Source: Staphylococcus ratti (GTDB lineage Bacteria; Bacillota; Bacilli; Staphylococcales; Staphylococcaceae). From it: DNA of 64,000 nt. This document shows, in pieces, positions 43,072 to 54,102 of this stretch. The position numbers and the translations under genes are program-made. Numbering within the stretch: position 1 is the first letter of the stretch; the number at the start of each line of letters is the position of its first letter. The stretch is from assembly GCF_020883535.1 (NCBI RefSeq), contig NZ_CP086654.1, positions 1,054,001 through 1,118,000 of the forward strand. The letters run 5' to 3'. The notes under the pieces are model-generated. The model searched no databases. It saw nothing but the letters and a program-made list of their open reading frames with translations, and was not told the origin of the DNA.

Positions 43072-43099
43072 TTGCTAAAAAAAGGATTTGTGATATGAT
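43072..43099 (+). promoter_or_regulatory. Promoter of the 6S-like RNA
   Basis: TTGCTA (43072-43077), 16-base spacer, TATGAT (43094-43099); a start near 43106 is expected. It lies 12 bases after aspS. Confidence 0.65.
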
Positions 43100-43105
43100 T
43101 GATGC

Positions 43106-43338
43106 ATAAGATAGTCGTCTGTAGTGTACGTAAGTTCGCTTTATGTATTTTGACCTAACACTCTTTGATCAGGGAGTCCAATAGGTTTTCTTGCAGCGCA
43201 CACGCCTCTATAGGAGGACGTGCAAAACAAGAAACAGGACACCCACCTGTATATAGCAGGCCAAAATGATCAAGCACTTTAAAACTACGGCATAACGGAT
43301 TCTATCGGTACGCAAGACTTTATGTCTTGCGTATTTTT
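43106..43338 (+). ncRNA. ssrS: 6S RNA (SsrS-like), global RNA polymerase regulator
   Basis: A 230-base gene without an ORF, with its own promoter and a strong terminator (ACGCAAGAC/GTCTTGCGT, 43310-43332, then T5). It holds the features I associate with staphylococcal 6S RNA: a long rod formed by distant complementary segments (GTAGT near 43121 with ACTAC near 43284; TTTGATCA near 43168 with TGATCAAG near 43268) and a large open region with GCGCACACGCCTCTATAGG. 6S RNA mimics an open promoter and sequesters sigma-A RNA polymerase. Assignment is from pattern and position, not a covariance search. Confidence 0.72.
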
Positions 43339-43368
43339 ATGCGTTGGATTAGATTAAAGGAGTCAATT

Positions 43369-44136
43369 ATGAAACATCAATTTTCTAGAAATGAATTAGC
43401 AATCGGCCAAGAAGGTTTAAAATTGTTAGAAAATACAACAGTGGCTGTATTAGGTGTCGGAGGAGTAGGTTCATTCGCGGCGGAGGCTCTTGCACGTACG
43501 AATATTGGACATATTATTTTAATTGATAAAGATAATGTAGACATTACGAATGTCAATCGACAGTTACACGCGCTTACAACAACTGTAGGCCAAAGTAAAG
43601 TGAGTTTGATGGAAGAGCGAGTTAAACTGATTAATCCTAATTGTAAGGTGACGCCTTTGCACATGTTTTATACAGAAGAAACATACGAACAATTATTTAA
43701 TGATTATGATATTGACTATATTATTGACGCGAGCGATACTATCATTTATAAAGTGCATCTTATGGAACAATGTTTAGCGCGCGATATTAAAATCATATCT
43801 AGTATGGGCGCAGCGAACAAAATTGATCCAACACGTTTTCAAATTACAGATATTTCTAAAACACATACGGACCCAATCGCACGTGTTATACGTCATCAAT
43901 TGAAACGTAAAGGCATTTATAAAGGGATACCTGTCGTATTTTCTGATGAAAGCCCTATCGTCATTAGAGAAGATGTAAAAGCGGTTGTAGGCGATGCTAA
44001 TGGTCAAAACCGTAAAGCACAAATGCCACCATCTTCGAATGCTTTCGTGCCAAGTGTGGTAGGACTAATTCTTGCAAGTTACGTTTGTAATGATATTACA
44101 CGTGATATTACTTTAACACGTATTAAAGATAAATAA
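43369..44136 (+). CDS. tcdA: tRNA threonylcarbamoyladenosine dehydratase (TcdA/CsdL)
   Basis: An E1-like ThiF-fold ATPase that dehydrates t6A37 of tRNAs to the cyclic form ct6A. The 255-residue protein has the nucleotide motif GVGGVGSFAAEALAR (29-43), DKDNVDITNVNRQ, and ADISKTHTDP-type and RHQLKRKGI segments typical of the family. The upstream in-frame codons from 43327 overlap the 6S terminator; AAAGGAG fits ATG 43369. Its terminator is shared with convergent rarA. Confidence 0.9.
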   Translation: MKHQFSRNELAIGQEGLKLLENTTVAVLGVGGVGSFAAEALARTNIGHIILIDKDNVDITNVNRQLHALTTTVGQSKVSLMEERVKLINPNCKVTPLHMFYTEETYEQLFNDYDIDYIIDASDTIIYKVHLMEQCLARDIKIISSMGAANKIDPTRFQITDISKTHTDPIARVIRHQLKRKGIYKGIPVVFSDESPIVIREDVKAVVGDANGQNRKAQMPPSSNAFVPSVVGLILASYVCNDITRDITLTRIKDK

Positions 44137-44138
44137 GA

Positions 44139-44220
44139 TAGAGGCTAGGATAACATCTTGCTTTGGGAATGCTATTATTGTTCCCAGAGCGCGTGATGTG
44201 TGTCCTGGCCTCTATGTTTT
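44139..44220. terminator. Shared bidirectional terminator of tcdA and rarA
   Basis: TAGAGGCTAGGA (about 44139-44150) pairs with TCCTGGCCTCTA (44203-44214), with inner ACATC/GATGT pairing. A-rich left and T-rich right flanks serve the two converging genes. Confidence 0.8.
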
Positions 44221-45478
44221 ATTGTTTTTTTAAATTGTCATAAATAGACTTAAACTGTTGTTCCGCTTTAGATGTTGTTTTAGGTTGGTAATACACCTTG
44301 TTTTTTAAAACGTCAGGTAAATATTGTTGTTTGACATAACCATTGTCATAATTATGCGGGTATTTGTAGCCAATCGCACGCCCCAAATCTTTTGCACCGC
44401 TATAATGACCATCTTTCAAATGATCCGGTATTTGTCCAACTTGACCTTTTCTTATATCAGATAAGGCAGCATCAATCGATTTGATAGCAGTATTCGATTT
44501 TGGAGATAGGCATAATTCGATAACAGCTTGACTTAGAGGGATTCGCGCTTCAGGAAAACCGAGTCGTTCAGCTGCTTCTATCGCTGCTAAAGTGCGTTGT
44601 CCCGCAGCTGGTGATGCCAAACTAATATCTTCATAACTGATGACTAAAAGCCTTCTCGCAATCGTAGGCAAATCACCTGCTTGAATTAAACGAGCTAAAT
44701 AGTGTAGTGCTGCATCGACGTCACTGCCGCGTATAGACTTTTGAAATGCACTCATGACGTCGTAGTGCATATCACCATCTTTATCACTTAAAAAAGCGCC
44801 ACGTTGTAAACAATCTTCAGCATCCTGTAGTGAGATGTTTGGTGGTGTTTCAGATGCACTTAGTACCGCAAGTTCTAATGCATTTAATGCACTGCGGACA
44901 TCGCCTTGGCTTTGTGTAGCGAAATATTCGAATGCTTCATCAGAAATGGTAGCTTCATATGATTTCAATCCTTGTGATGCATCGTTGAGCGCATTGTTGA
45001 GTGCTTGCTTGATATCGTTTGTGTTTAATGGATAGAGTTCAAAAATTTGTGCGCGAGAACGAATCGCGGGATTGATCGCATGATAAGGATTTGACGTGGT
45101 AGCCCCAATCAAAACGATTTTTCCATTTTCAAGGTGGGGTAATAAAAAATCTTGTTTTGCTTTATCTAAACGATGTATTTCATCAAGCAATAAAATCACT
45201 TGGCCTGACATTTTAGCTTCATCTACAATCATCTGCATATCTTTTTTAGTATTTGTGACCGCATTTAATTGTCGAAATTTAAATGCGGTGCTTCCTGCGA
45301 TCGCTTGAGCAATGCTTGTCTTTCCTATTCCAGGTGGCCCATAAAAAATCATAGAAGACAGGCGTTGTGCATTGACCATACGTCTTATAATCCCTTTTTC
45401 TCCAACCAAATGTGATTGACCTATGACATCATCTATTGTTTTTGGTCTCATGCGAGACGCGAGTGGTTCAGTATTCAT
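44219..45478 (-). CDS. rarA: Replication-associated recombination protein RarA (MgsA)
   Basis: A AAA+ clamp-loader-like ATPase acting at stalled replication forks. The 419-residue protein has Walker A GPPGIGKT (47-54), Walker B LLLDEIHRLDKAKQD, sensor GATTSNP, arginine finger SRAQIFEL, and the C-terminal tetramerisation domain. The longer frame beginning at 45502 is not supported; GGAGGGAG on the minus strand fits ATG 45478 (MNTEPLASRM). Divergent from cymR. Confidence 0.96.
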   Translation of the reverse strand: MNTEPLASRMRPKTIDDVIGQSHLVGEKGIIRRMVNAQRLSSMIFYGPPGIGKTSIAQAIAGSTAFKFRQLNAVTNTKKDMQMIVDEAKMSGQVILLLDEIHRLDKAKQDFLLPHLENGKIVLIGATTSNPYHAINPAIRSRAQIFELYPLNTNDIKQALNNALNDASQGLKSYEATISDEAFEYFATQSQGDVRSALNALELAVLSASETPPNISLQDAEDCLQRGAFLSDKDGDMHYDVMSAFQKSIRGSDVDAALHYLARLIQAGDLPTIARRLLVISYEDISLASPAAGQRTLAAIEAAERLGFPEARIPLSQAVIELCLSPKSNTAIKSIDAALSDIRKGQVGQIPDHLKDGHYSGAKDLGRAIGYKYPHNYDNGYVKQQYLPDVLKNKVYYQPKTTSKAEQQFKSIYDNLKKQ

Positions 45479-45533
45479 AATCTCCCTCCATGTACAAAAC
45501 AATACAAATTTAAGTCTTTGTTTTAGCTCTCAT

Positions 45534-45562
45534 TTGTACTCTTATAACAATAGTATTATACT
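45534..45562 (+). promoter_or_regulatory. Promoter of cymR
   Basis: TTGTAC (45534-45539), 17-base spacer, TATACT (45557-45562), about 57 bases before cymR, within the rarA-cymR divergent region. Confidence 0.6.
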
Positions 45563-45619
45563 AATATAAATAATGATAAAATGTAAGTATATTGGATATC
45601 AATAAGGTGAGGTTAAATT

Positions 45620-46039
45620 ATGAAAATATCAACTAAGGGCAGATACGGGCTAACATTAATGATTGCTTTAGCCAAGCGTCACGGTACGGGATGTGTCTCG
45701 CTTAAGACCATTGCAGAAGAAAACAATTTGAGCGATTTATATTTAGAACAACTTGTGGGCCCTTTAAGAAATGCGGGTTTAATTCGTAGCGTGCGTGGAG
45801 CTAAAGGGGGCTATGAACTTAAAATGCCAGCTGAAGAAATTACTGCCGGAGACATTATTCGTTTACTCGAAGGCCCATTAACGATTGTTGAGCGTATTGA
45901 ATCAGAGTCGCCAGCACAACAGCAATTATGGTTGAGAATGCGAGATGCCGTTAAGGATGTTTTAGATCAAACGACGTTACAATCGTTAGCTGAATATCAA
46001 GAAAAAGATAATCTTGAAGGCTACATGTTCTACATTTAA
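45620..46039 (+). CDS. cymR: Rrf2-family transcriptional regulator CymR
   Basis: CymR represses cysteine uptake and synthesis genes in Firmicutes, acting with CysK as cysteine sensor. The 139-residue protein starts MKISTKGRYGLTLMIALAKR and has the winged HTH (SLKTIAEENNLSDLYLEQLVG, then SVRGAKGGYEL). It lacks the three-cysteine Fe-S cluster of IscR/NsrR: only one cysteine (near residue 25) is seen, which agrees with CymR. iscS and mnmA, which also need cysteine sulfur, lie 2.5 kb downstream. Confidence 0.92.
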   Translation: MKISTKGRYGLTLMIALAKRHGTGCVSLKTIAEENNLSDLYLEQLVGPLRNAGLIRSVRGAKGGYELKMPAEEITAGDIIRLLEGPLTIVERIESESPAQQQLWLRMRDAVKDVLDQTTLQSLAEYQEKDNLEGYMFYI

Positions 46040-46054
46040 CTTATAACTCAAACG

Positions 46055-46104
46055 TACAACAATGTCGCAAATGAATCATTTGAAGCATTGTTGTATTTTT
46101 TAGG
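46055..46104 (+). terminator. Terminator after cymR
   Basis: TACAACAATG (46055-46064) pairs with CATTGTTGTA (46086-46095), with inner CAAATGA/TCATTTG, then T6. It ends directly at the ribosome site of the next gene. Confidence 0.88.
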
Positions 46105-46115
46105 AGGAAAGATGA

Positions 46116-46946
46116 ATGCATACATTTACACTTAATGATGGTCATATTATCGAACAAATTGGTTTTGGTACATACAAACTAAATGGAATAAACGGCGTGC
46201 ACGCGATACATACGGCACTTAAAGCAGGATATAGAGTGTTAGATACGGCATACAATTATGAAAACGAAGGTGCAGTAGGGAAAGCAATTAAACAGAGCGG
46301 CATCCCTCGAAAAGATATCACGATTATTTCTAAATTACCCGGCCGATATCAGTCATATGATGATGTCTTTCAAACAATTCAAGAAAGCCTATTTCGCTTA
46401 GGTGTAGATTATATCGATATTTACTTAATTCATTGGCCTAACCCAAGACAAGGCCTCTATGTAGAAGCATGGAAAGCTATGATTGCTGCCCAAAAAGCAG
46501 GACTCATTCGTTCGATAGGCGTTTGTAACTTTTTACCAGAGTACATCGACACATTAAAAGAAGAAACAGGTGTTTTGCCAGTCATTAATCAAATTGAATT
46601 ACACCCGTATTTTAATCAAGAGAATATGATTTCATTCCATAAAGAAAATGACATTTTAATACAAGCATGGAGCCCAATAGGTAGAGATAATGGTGTATTA
46701 AACGAAACATGTTTAAAACATCTAGCAGTAAAATATAATAAGTCCGTGGCACAAATTGTTTTGAAATGGCATATTCAAAGAGGAATTATGCCAATTCCTA
46801 AAGCTACAAAACCACATAGACAAATTGAAAATTACACACTATTTGATTTTCATTTATCTGAGGAAGATGTACATCAAATCAATCAATTGACGAGAGAAGA
46901 AGGACGACGCAAAGGTCAAGACCCTGCAAGTTACGAAGAATTTTAA
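46116..46946 (+). CDS. Aldo/keto reductase
   Basis: An NADPH-dependent carbonyl reductase of the AKR superfamily. The 276-residue protein has the catalytic tetrad Asp43 and Tyr48 (VLDTAYNYENE), Lys73 (IISKLPG) and His106 (LIHWPNP), plus the cofactor motif MPIPKATKPHR. Length is standard. AGGAGGAAAG lies ahead of the ATG. The physiological substrate is not evident. It starts right after the cymR terminator, so some readthrough expression is likely. Confidence 0.9.
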   Translation: MHTFTLNDGHIIEQIGFGTYKLNGINGVHAIHTALKAGYRVLDTAYNYENEGAVGKAIKQSGIPRKDITIISKLPGRYQSYDDVFQTIQESLFRLGVDYIDIYLIHWPNPRQGLYVEAWKAMIAAQKAGLIRSIGVCNFLPEYIDTLKEETGVLPVINQIELHPYFNQENMISFHKENDILIQAWSPIGRDNGVLNETCLKHLAVKYNKSVAQIVLKWHIQRGIMPIPKATKPHRQIENYTLFDFHLSEEDVHQINQLTREEGRRKGQDPASYEEF

Positions 46947-46997
46947 GGTCTAAAATACAGAAAACCAATACTTTAGAAAGTGATTGGATCATCCTAT

Positions 46998-47022
46998 GTT
47001 TACGAATATATGATAAGGGTAA
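46998..47022 (+). promoter_or_regulatory. Sigma-B-like promoter of the 54-residue gene
   Basis: GTTTAC (46998-47003), 13-base spacer, GGGTAA (47017-47022), one mismatch in each half from the general-stress sigma-B consensus GTTTAA...GGGTAT, 34 bases before the start codon. Confidence 0.6.
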
Positions 47023-47056
47023 TGTCATAATATCTTGAACAAGGAGGGTATCCATT

Positions 47057-47221
47057 ATGGATAAAAAACAAGGCGAAGAGTATTTAAACAAAGCAAAAGA
47101 CGCTTACGACAAGTATCAAGATAGTAAAAACGATGACAACAAAGATAACGATGGTGAAAAAGGCGGATTATTTGATAAAGCAAAAGAAGCTTTTGACAAA
47201 TTTTCTGGGGACGATAAATAA
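47057..47221 (+). CDS. Small charged protein with an internal repeat, 54 residues
   Basis: A soluble protein rich in Lys, Asp and Glu with two similar helices, NKAKDAYDKY (11-20) and DKAKEAFDKF (40-49), joined by a Asp/Asn-rich linker. It has no cysteine and no membrane segment. AAGGAGGG precedes the ATG, a sigma-B-like promoter lies upstream and a terminator follows. It is reminiscent of small general-stress proteins such as CsbD in size and composition, but I do not see the CsbD signature. Function unknown. Confidence 0.75.
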   Translation: MDKKQGEEYLNKAKDAYDKYQDSKNDDNKDNDGEKGGLFDKAKEAFDKFSGDDK

Positions 47222-47225
47222 TAAT

Positions 47226-47268
47226 AAAAAGAGCAATGAACTTTTAAAGTTTCATTGCTCTTTTTATA
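47226..47268. terminator. Shared bidirectional terminator
   Basis: AAAAAGAGCAATGAA (47226-47240) and TTCATTGCTCTTTTT (47251-47265) are a perfect 15-bp inverted repeat, ending both the 54-residue gene and the convergent oxidoreductase gene. Confidence 0.93.
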
Positions 47269-47279
47269 TACTATAATCA

Positions 47280-48296
47280 TTAAAATCCATCATTATTTAT
47301 TTCCGTCATGACTTCTTGAAATAATTTAAAGGAGCGATGTTGTAGCTGTTCATCAAAAATATAACTTACAGTCATCACTTCATCGATAGGACCGTAATGT
47401 GCGATAAATTGTTTTAGCTTTTGTTTCACCGTTGCTTTATCTCCAACGAGACTATCTTCAATTCTTTGTGTGGCCATTGCAACCATTCTTGGAGATAATA
47501 TCGCATGTAAGTCATCAACGGGTGGTTGCATTTTTTCCATCTGTCCATTTAAAATGCTCGCAAAAACTTGGGCTTGCGTTGTAGCAAGATAAGCCGCTTC
47601 ATCATTCGTTTCTGCTAATATCGCATTGAGACAAACGATAATGTAAGGTTCTTTTAAAGTATTTGAAGGTTCGAATGACTCTCTATAAATGGCTAATGCT
47701 TCTTTCATTTGCTGAGGTGCAAAATGCCCGGCAAATACATATGGTAAGCCTTCTCGGGCAGCAACATATGCTGAATCTGTTGAAGAACCTAAAATATAGA
47801 GTGGTACGTTTTTATTAACCGCCGGTATTGCTTTTACATAACTTTGATTAGATTCAGGACCAAAATAGCTTTGGAGTTGTTGCACTTCTTCTGGAAATTG
47901 ATATACGCCATCATGTTTATCGCGACGAAGCGCACTTGCTGTTGCCATATCTGTTCCCGGCGCTCTTCCTAATCCTAAGTCGACACGATCACCATAGAGT
48001 AAATGTAAAGTGCCAAATTGTTCAGCCACGATTAAAGGTGCATGGTTTGGTAACATTATGCCACCGGAACCAATGCGCATATGCTTTGTTTCACTCAAGC
48101 AATGTTGAATTAACAGTGCAGTGGCGGAACTGACTAAATTAGGGGCATTATGGTGTTCTGCAATCCAATAGCGTTCATAATTTAACTGTTCTAGGTGTTG
48201 CGCCAAAGAAGTCATTTGTTTAATGGCTTCTTTTTCATTTGATCCTTCACGTATAGGAACCAAATTTAGTGCGGAATATCGAATTTGATTTGACAT
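47280..48296 (-). CDS. LLM-class flavin-dependent oxidoreductase (luciferase-like)
   Basis: A 338-residue TIM-barrel protein of the bacterial-luciferase-like family, expected to use FMNH2. It has the family pattern RYWIAEHHN, RIGSGGIMLPNHAPL, VAEQFGTLHLLYGDRVDLGLGRAPGTD and PLYILGSS. The N-terminal extension to 48389 is not supported; AAAGGAAG on the minus strand fits ATG 48296 (MSNQIRYS). The substrate is unknown. Single gene, divergent from iscS. Confidence 0.88.
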   Translation of the reverse strand: MSNQIRYSALNLVPIREGSNEKEAIKQMTSLAQHLEQLNYERYWIAEHHNAPNLVSSATALLIQHCLSETKHMRIGSGGIMLPNHAPLIVAEQFGTLHLLYGDRVDLGLGRAPGTDMATASALRRDKHDGVYQFPEEVQQLQSYFGPESNQSYVKAIPAVNKNVPLYILGSSTDSAYVAAREGLPYVFAGHFAPQQMKEALAIYRESFEPSNTLKEPYIIVCLNAILAETNDEAAYLATTQAQVFASILNGQMEKMQPPVDDLHAILSPRMVAMATQRIEDSLVGDKATVKQKLKQFIAHYGPIDEVMTVSYIFDEQLQHRSFKLFQEVMTEINNDGF

Positions 48297-48454
48297 ATTA
48301 TACACTTCCTTTAATTTTACTATATCAAACTGACATGACAGAACACATTTTTTGTGCTTATAGAAAATAATGATTATGTATAAATTCATCTTTTTTAAAT
48401 AACATGATATTCTTAAATCAAGCTTAAAATAACAACCGATTCCTTAAAACTACC

Positions 48455-48486
48455 CACTAGAAATTTTAGTGTGCTAGTGCTAAAAT
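48455..48486 (+). promoter_or_regulatory. Extended -10 promoter and inverted repeat ahead of iscS
   Basis: TGCTAAAAT ends at 48486 (extended -10 TGn plus TAAAAT). Immediately upstream CACTAG (48455-48460) and CTAGTG (48474-48479) form an inverted repeat with a third related copy (TTTAGTG) between, which could be an operator. Confidence 0.4.
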
Positions 48487-48517
48487 AGGAACATTAAAAA
48501 CGAGAAAGGAATGTCGA

Positions 48518-50775
<2,258 letters not shown>

Positions 50776-50815
50776 TATATTTTAAACATTTAATGAAAGA
50801 GATAAGGAGTTACAG

Positions 50816-51490
50816 ATGGAGCAAACACAAATTCATCAATTAATACAACAAGGGCAATTTGAAAAAGCGCTAGAAGCTTGTTTTAATAACATCGAAGCGC
50901 ATCCTGATCAAGTTGAAAATTATATTAATTCAGGTATTTTGTTATCAGAAGCTGGAGAAATTGAAAAAGCAGAAAAGTTTTTTCAACGTGCGTTAACTTT
51001 AAAGCCAGATAACGGTGCTGTTTATTATAATCTTGCAAATGTGTATTTTAATGAATCACGTTTTCAAGAAGCAATCAAACTTTATCAACAAGCGATGCAA
51101 AAAGGTTTGGAAAATAAAGATACCAATTACATGATTGGACTATCTTTTTATCAATTAGATGCTAAAAAACAAGCATTACCATATTTAATGAGAGCGTCAG
51201 AGCTTGATGCCTCTTTTGAAGACTTAGAAGTTCAATTCCAATATGGATTACTTTTATGCGAGTTAGAAATGTTCCAAGAAGCTATTCCAGTGTTAAGCAA
51301 AATCCTTGAGCAAGAGTCTAAGCACGCAGATGCACAGTACAATGTAACGCTTGCACAGTATATGGTGGATGAAGATTTAGAAGCGGCTATAAAAGGATTT
51401 GAGCAAGCCACTAAGATGGATAATACTCATATGTTAAGTCATCATGCGCTCAAAACATTCAAAATGATTCAGTCTCAAGAGGAGGAATAA
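50816..51490 (+). CDS. Tetratricopeptide repeat protein
   Basis: A 224-residue soluble protein of about five TPR units (for example NYINSGILLSEAGEIEKAEKFF, then AVYYNLANVYFNESRFQEAIKLY). TPRs form a superhelical groove for protein contacts. It is regularly found between mnmA and recD2 in staphylococci, but its partner is unknown. AAGGAG precedes the ATG. It ends 2 bases before recD2, so they share a transcript. Confidence 0.88.
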   Translation: MEQTQIHQLIQQGQFEKALEACFNNIEAHPDQVENYINSGILLSEAGEIEKAEKFFQRALTLKPDNGAVYYNLANVYFNESRFQEAIKLYQQAMQKGLENKDTNYMIGLSFYQLDAKKQALPYLMRASELDASFEDLEVQFQYGLLLCELEMFQEAIPVLSKILEQESKHADAQYNVTLAQYMVDEDLEAAIKGFEQATKMDNTHMLSHHALKTFKMIQSQEEE

Positions 51491-51492
51491 TA

Positions 51493-53868
51493 GTGGAGAA
51501 CCCAACACTTTTTGAACAGTCCTATATCAAAGGCAATATTGAAGTCATCTTGTTTCAAAACAGTGATAATTATTACACTGTACTTAAAGTTGAAGTTGAA
51601 GACACCAATGAAGACTTTGATACTATTGCAACAGTAGTTGGGTATTTCCCTAATATAGTAGAAAGTGAGACGTATACATTTAAAGGTCAAATTGCTGAAC
51701 ATCCAAAGTATGGAAAGCAATTAAAAGCTGAAACGTTTCAAAAAGAACTTCCACAAACGAGAGATGCAGTAATTCAATATTTGTCGAGCGACTTATTTAA
51801 AGGCGTCGGTAAGAAAACAGCTGAATCAATCGTAGACACTTTGGGCGAAAAAGCAATACAAGTGATATTAAAAGACACATCTGTGCTAGAAAAAGTGCCC
51901 AAACTTTCTAAAACTAAGCAACAACAAATTGCTGAACAAGTCATTCAAAATCAAGAAAGCGAACAAATTATGATTCGCTTAAATGAACTTGGATTTGGGG
52001 CAAAATTGGCGATGGATATTTACAAGTTTTATAAGGGAGAAACTTTAAATATTATTGAACAAAATCCATATCAATTAGTTTATGATATTAGAGGTGTCGG
52101 TTTTCATAAAGCGGACCAATTAGCAAATTTAATAGGTATATCGGAAAATCACCCAAACCGATTAAAAGCAGGGATTCAATATGTTGTAGAAGAAACTTGC
52201 ATCAAACAAGGTCATACGTATTTACCGAAAGAGGCTTTACTTACCGAAGCGTACACGCTTTTAACAAAACAAATTGAATCTGATATTGAAACGGCGTTAA
52301 TCGAAGACGTCTTAACGCAACTTATTGAAGAAAAGCGCTTAATCGAAGACGAGGGCCAAGTTGCCATTCCGAGTTTATATTATTCGGAACTGAAAAGCAC
52401 ACAAAATGTGTATAAAGTCATGCATAATCAAATTACATTAGACACGTTTGATCAATCAGAAGTACAATTGCATATTGGTGAAATTGAAGAAAAAAATGGC
52501 GTTGCCTATGCAACCGCTCAAAAAGAAGCACTTGAATCTGCCATGAAACACAAAATGATGATATTGACCGGAGGACCAGGAACGGGTAAAACTACGGTAA
52601 TTAAAGGCATTGTGCATCTTTATGCGACATTGCATGGGATTTCATTAGATTATAATGATTATACTGATGAAGATTATCCCATTGTACTCGCAGCACCAAC
52701 GGGACGTGCATCTAAACGGCTTCATGATGCCACCGGCTTAGAAGCGATGACCATTCATCGGCTTATCGGTTGGAACCAAGAGACGCAACCTGAGGATATT
52801 TTGGAAAATGAAATTACAGCCAAACTTATTATTATCGATGAGATGTCGATGGTAGATACTTGGTTGTTTCATCAATTTATGGCTGCTGTACCAAATGATG
52901 CACAAGTCGTATTAGTTGGCGATGAAGATCAATTGCCATCGGTAGGTCCTGGTCAAGTTTTTAAAGATTTGATTGCATCTAAAGTGCTTCCGCGTATTAA
53001 TTTGACAGAAGTTTATCGTCAACAAGACGGCTCTAGTATTATCGCGCTAGCCCACCGCATGAAATCTGGCCAAACTGTAGACATTACAGAACGTTTTCAT
53101 GACCGTTCTTTTATCCCATGCCATGTTGATCAAATTCCAGAAGTTGTTCAGAAGGTTGTCACAAATGCCGTTCAAAAAGGATATGATATGTCTGATATCC
53201 AAGTGCTTGCGCCAATGTATCGTGGTAATGCAGGAATTCAGCGGCTTAATAAAATACTTCAAAATATCTTAAATCCTTTAGCCGAAGAGGAACAAAGAGA
53301 AATTCAATTTGGCGATGTGATGTTTCGAAAAGGAGACAAAGTCCTACAACTTGTCAATCGTCCGAATGACAATATTTTTAATGGCGATATTGGTGTGATT
53401 GTAGGCATTTTTTGGGCTAAAGAAAATGCGCTTAATAAAGATGTCGTCGTTGTTGACTATGAAGGAAATGAAATCACATATTTAAAATCAGATTTAACGG
53501 AACTTACGCATGCTTACTGTACGTCGATTCATAAAGCACAAGGGTCTGAATTTCCAATTGTTATTATGCCGATTGTGAAACAGTATTTTCGAATGCTTCA
53601 AAAACCTATCCTTTATACTGGATTGACACGGGCGAAGCAATCATTGGTATTTCTCGGAGATGCCGAAGCTTTTAACATTGGTTTAAAAACGGAAGGGCAA
53701 GTGAGATTCACGCGTCAACAAAGCTTTTTAGAACAGTATTTCCAAAATCATCAAGAAGACGAAGCTGCGCCGGAAGTACTAACCGAAGCAACAATGTTCC
53801 AAATCGATCCAATGATCAATATGAATCACGTTAGCCCGTATGATTTTTTAGAAATTGACAATGCCTGA
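51493..53868 (+). CDS. recD2: ATP-dependent RecD-like DNA helicase RecD2
   Basis: A 5'-to-3' superfamily 1B helicase not part of RecBCD, involved in fork stability and repair. The 791-residue protein has an N-terminal OB and helix-hairpin-helix region (FKGVGKKTAESIVDTLG, RGVGFHKADQLA), Walker A GGPGTGKTTVIKG, Walker B IIDEMSMVDT, GDEDQLPSVGPG, and the final motif YCTSIHKAQGSEF with TGLTRAKQSL. The start is GTG 51493 behind AGGAGG. Its last codons carry the -35 of the alaS promoter. Confidence 0.95.
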   Translation: MENPTLFEQSYIKGNIEVILFQNSDNYYTVLKVEVEDTNEDFDTIATVVGYFPNIVESETYTFKGQIAEHPKYGKQLKAETFQKELPQTRDAVIQYLSSDLFKGVGKKTAESIVDTLGEKAIQVILKDTSVLEKVPKLSKTKQQQIAEQVIQNQESEQIMIRLNELGFGAKLAMDIYKFYKGETLNIIEQNPYQLVYDIRGVGFHKADQLANLIGISENHPNRLKAGIQYVVEETCIKQGHTYLPKEALLTEAYTLLTKQIESDIETALIEDVLTQLIEEKRLIEDEGQVAIPSLYYSELKSTQNVYKVMHNQITLDTFDQSEVQLHIGEIEEKNGVAYATAQKEALESAMKHKMMILTGGPGTGKTTVIKGIVHLYATLHGISLDYNDYTDEDYPIVLAAPTGRASKRLHDATGLEAMTIHRLIGWNQETQPEDILENEITAKLIIIDEMSMVDTWLFHQFMAAVPNDAQVVLVGDEDQLPSVGPGQVFKDLIASKVLPRINLTEVYRQQDGSSIIALAHRMKSGQTVDITERFHDRSFIPCHVDQIPEVVQKVVTNAVQKGYDMSDIQVLAPMYRGNAGIQRLNKILQNILNPLAEEEQREIQFGDVMFRKGDKVLQLVNRPNDNIFNGDIGVIVGIFWAKENALNKDVVVVDYEGNEITYLKSDLTELTHAYCTSIHKAQGSEFPIVIMPIVKQYFRMLQKPILYTGLTRAKQSLVFLGDAEAFNIGLKTEGQVRFTRQQSFLEQYFQNHQEDEAAPEVLTEATMFQIDPMINMNHVSPYDFLEIDNA

Positions 53869-53883
53869 CTGGCTTAATATAAT
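53855..53883 (+). promoter_or_regulatory. Consensus promoter of alaS, overlapping the recD2 end
   Basis: TTGACA (53855-53860), 17-base spacer, TATAAT (53878-53883), identical to the sigma-A consensus. The -35 lies inside the last recD2 codons. Confidence 0.88.
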
Positions 53884-53889
53884 AGACAT

Positions 53890-54085
53890 GATTCAATATA
53901 TAACCGAGTAAACGTAAATTCATTTCACAGAGACGTACGGGGGCTGAGACGTACGAATGAACACGTTGAACGCTACTATATATTCAAAACGTTAATACTT
54001 TTAAAGTGATGATACTGATGTGTCATAACTAGGGTGGTACCGCGAGACATTCGTCCCTTTTTTGAGGCGAGTGTCTTTATTTTGT
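53890..54085 (+). ncRNA. Compact T-box leader controlling alaS
   Basis: Stem I closes through AATATATA (near 53894) with TATATATT (near 53977); it holds AGAGAC, a hairpin ACGTACG...ACGTACG-type apex and a specifier GCT (Ala) at 53972-53974. The T-box AGGGTGGTACCGCG is at 54031-54044. Only about 45 bases separate stem I from the T-box, much less than in the valS and hisS leaders. The terminator pairs AGACATTCGTCC with GGCGAGTGTCT and ends in TTTATTTT. Confidence 0.85.
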
Positions 54086-54102
54086 TTAGGAGTTGATTTG
54101 AG

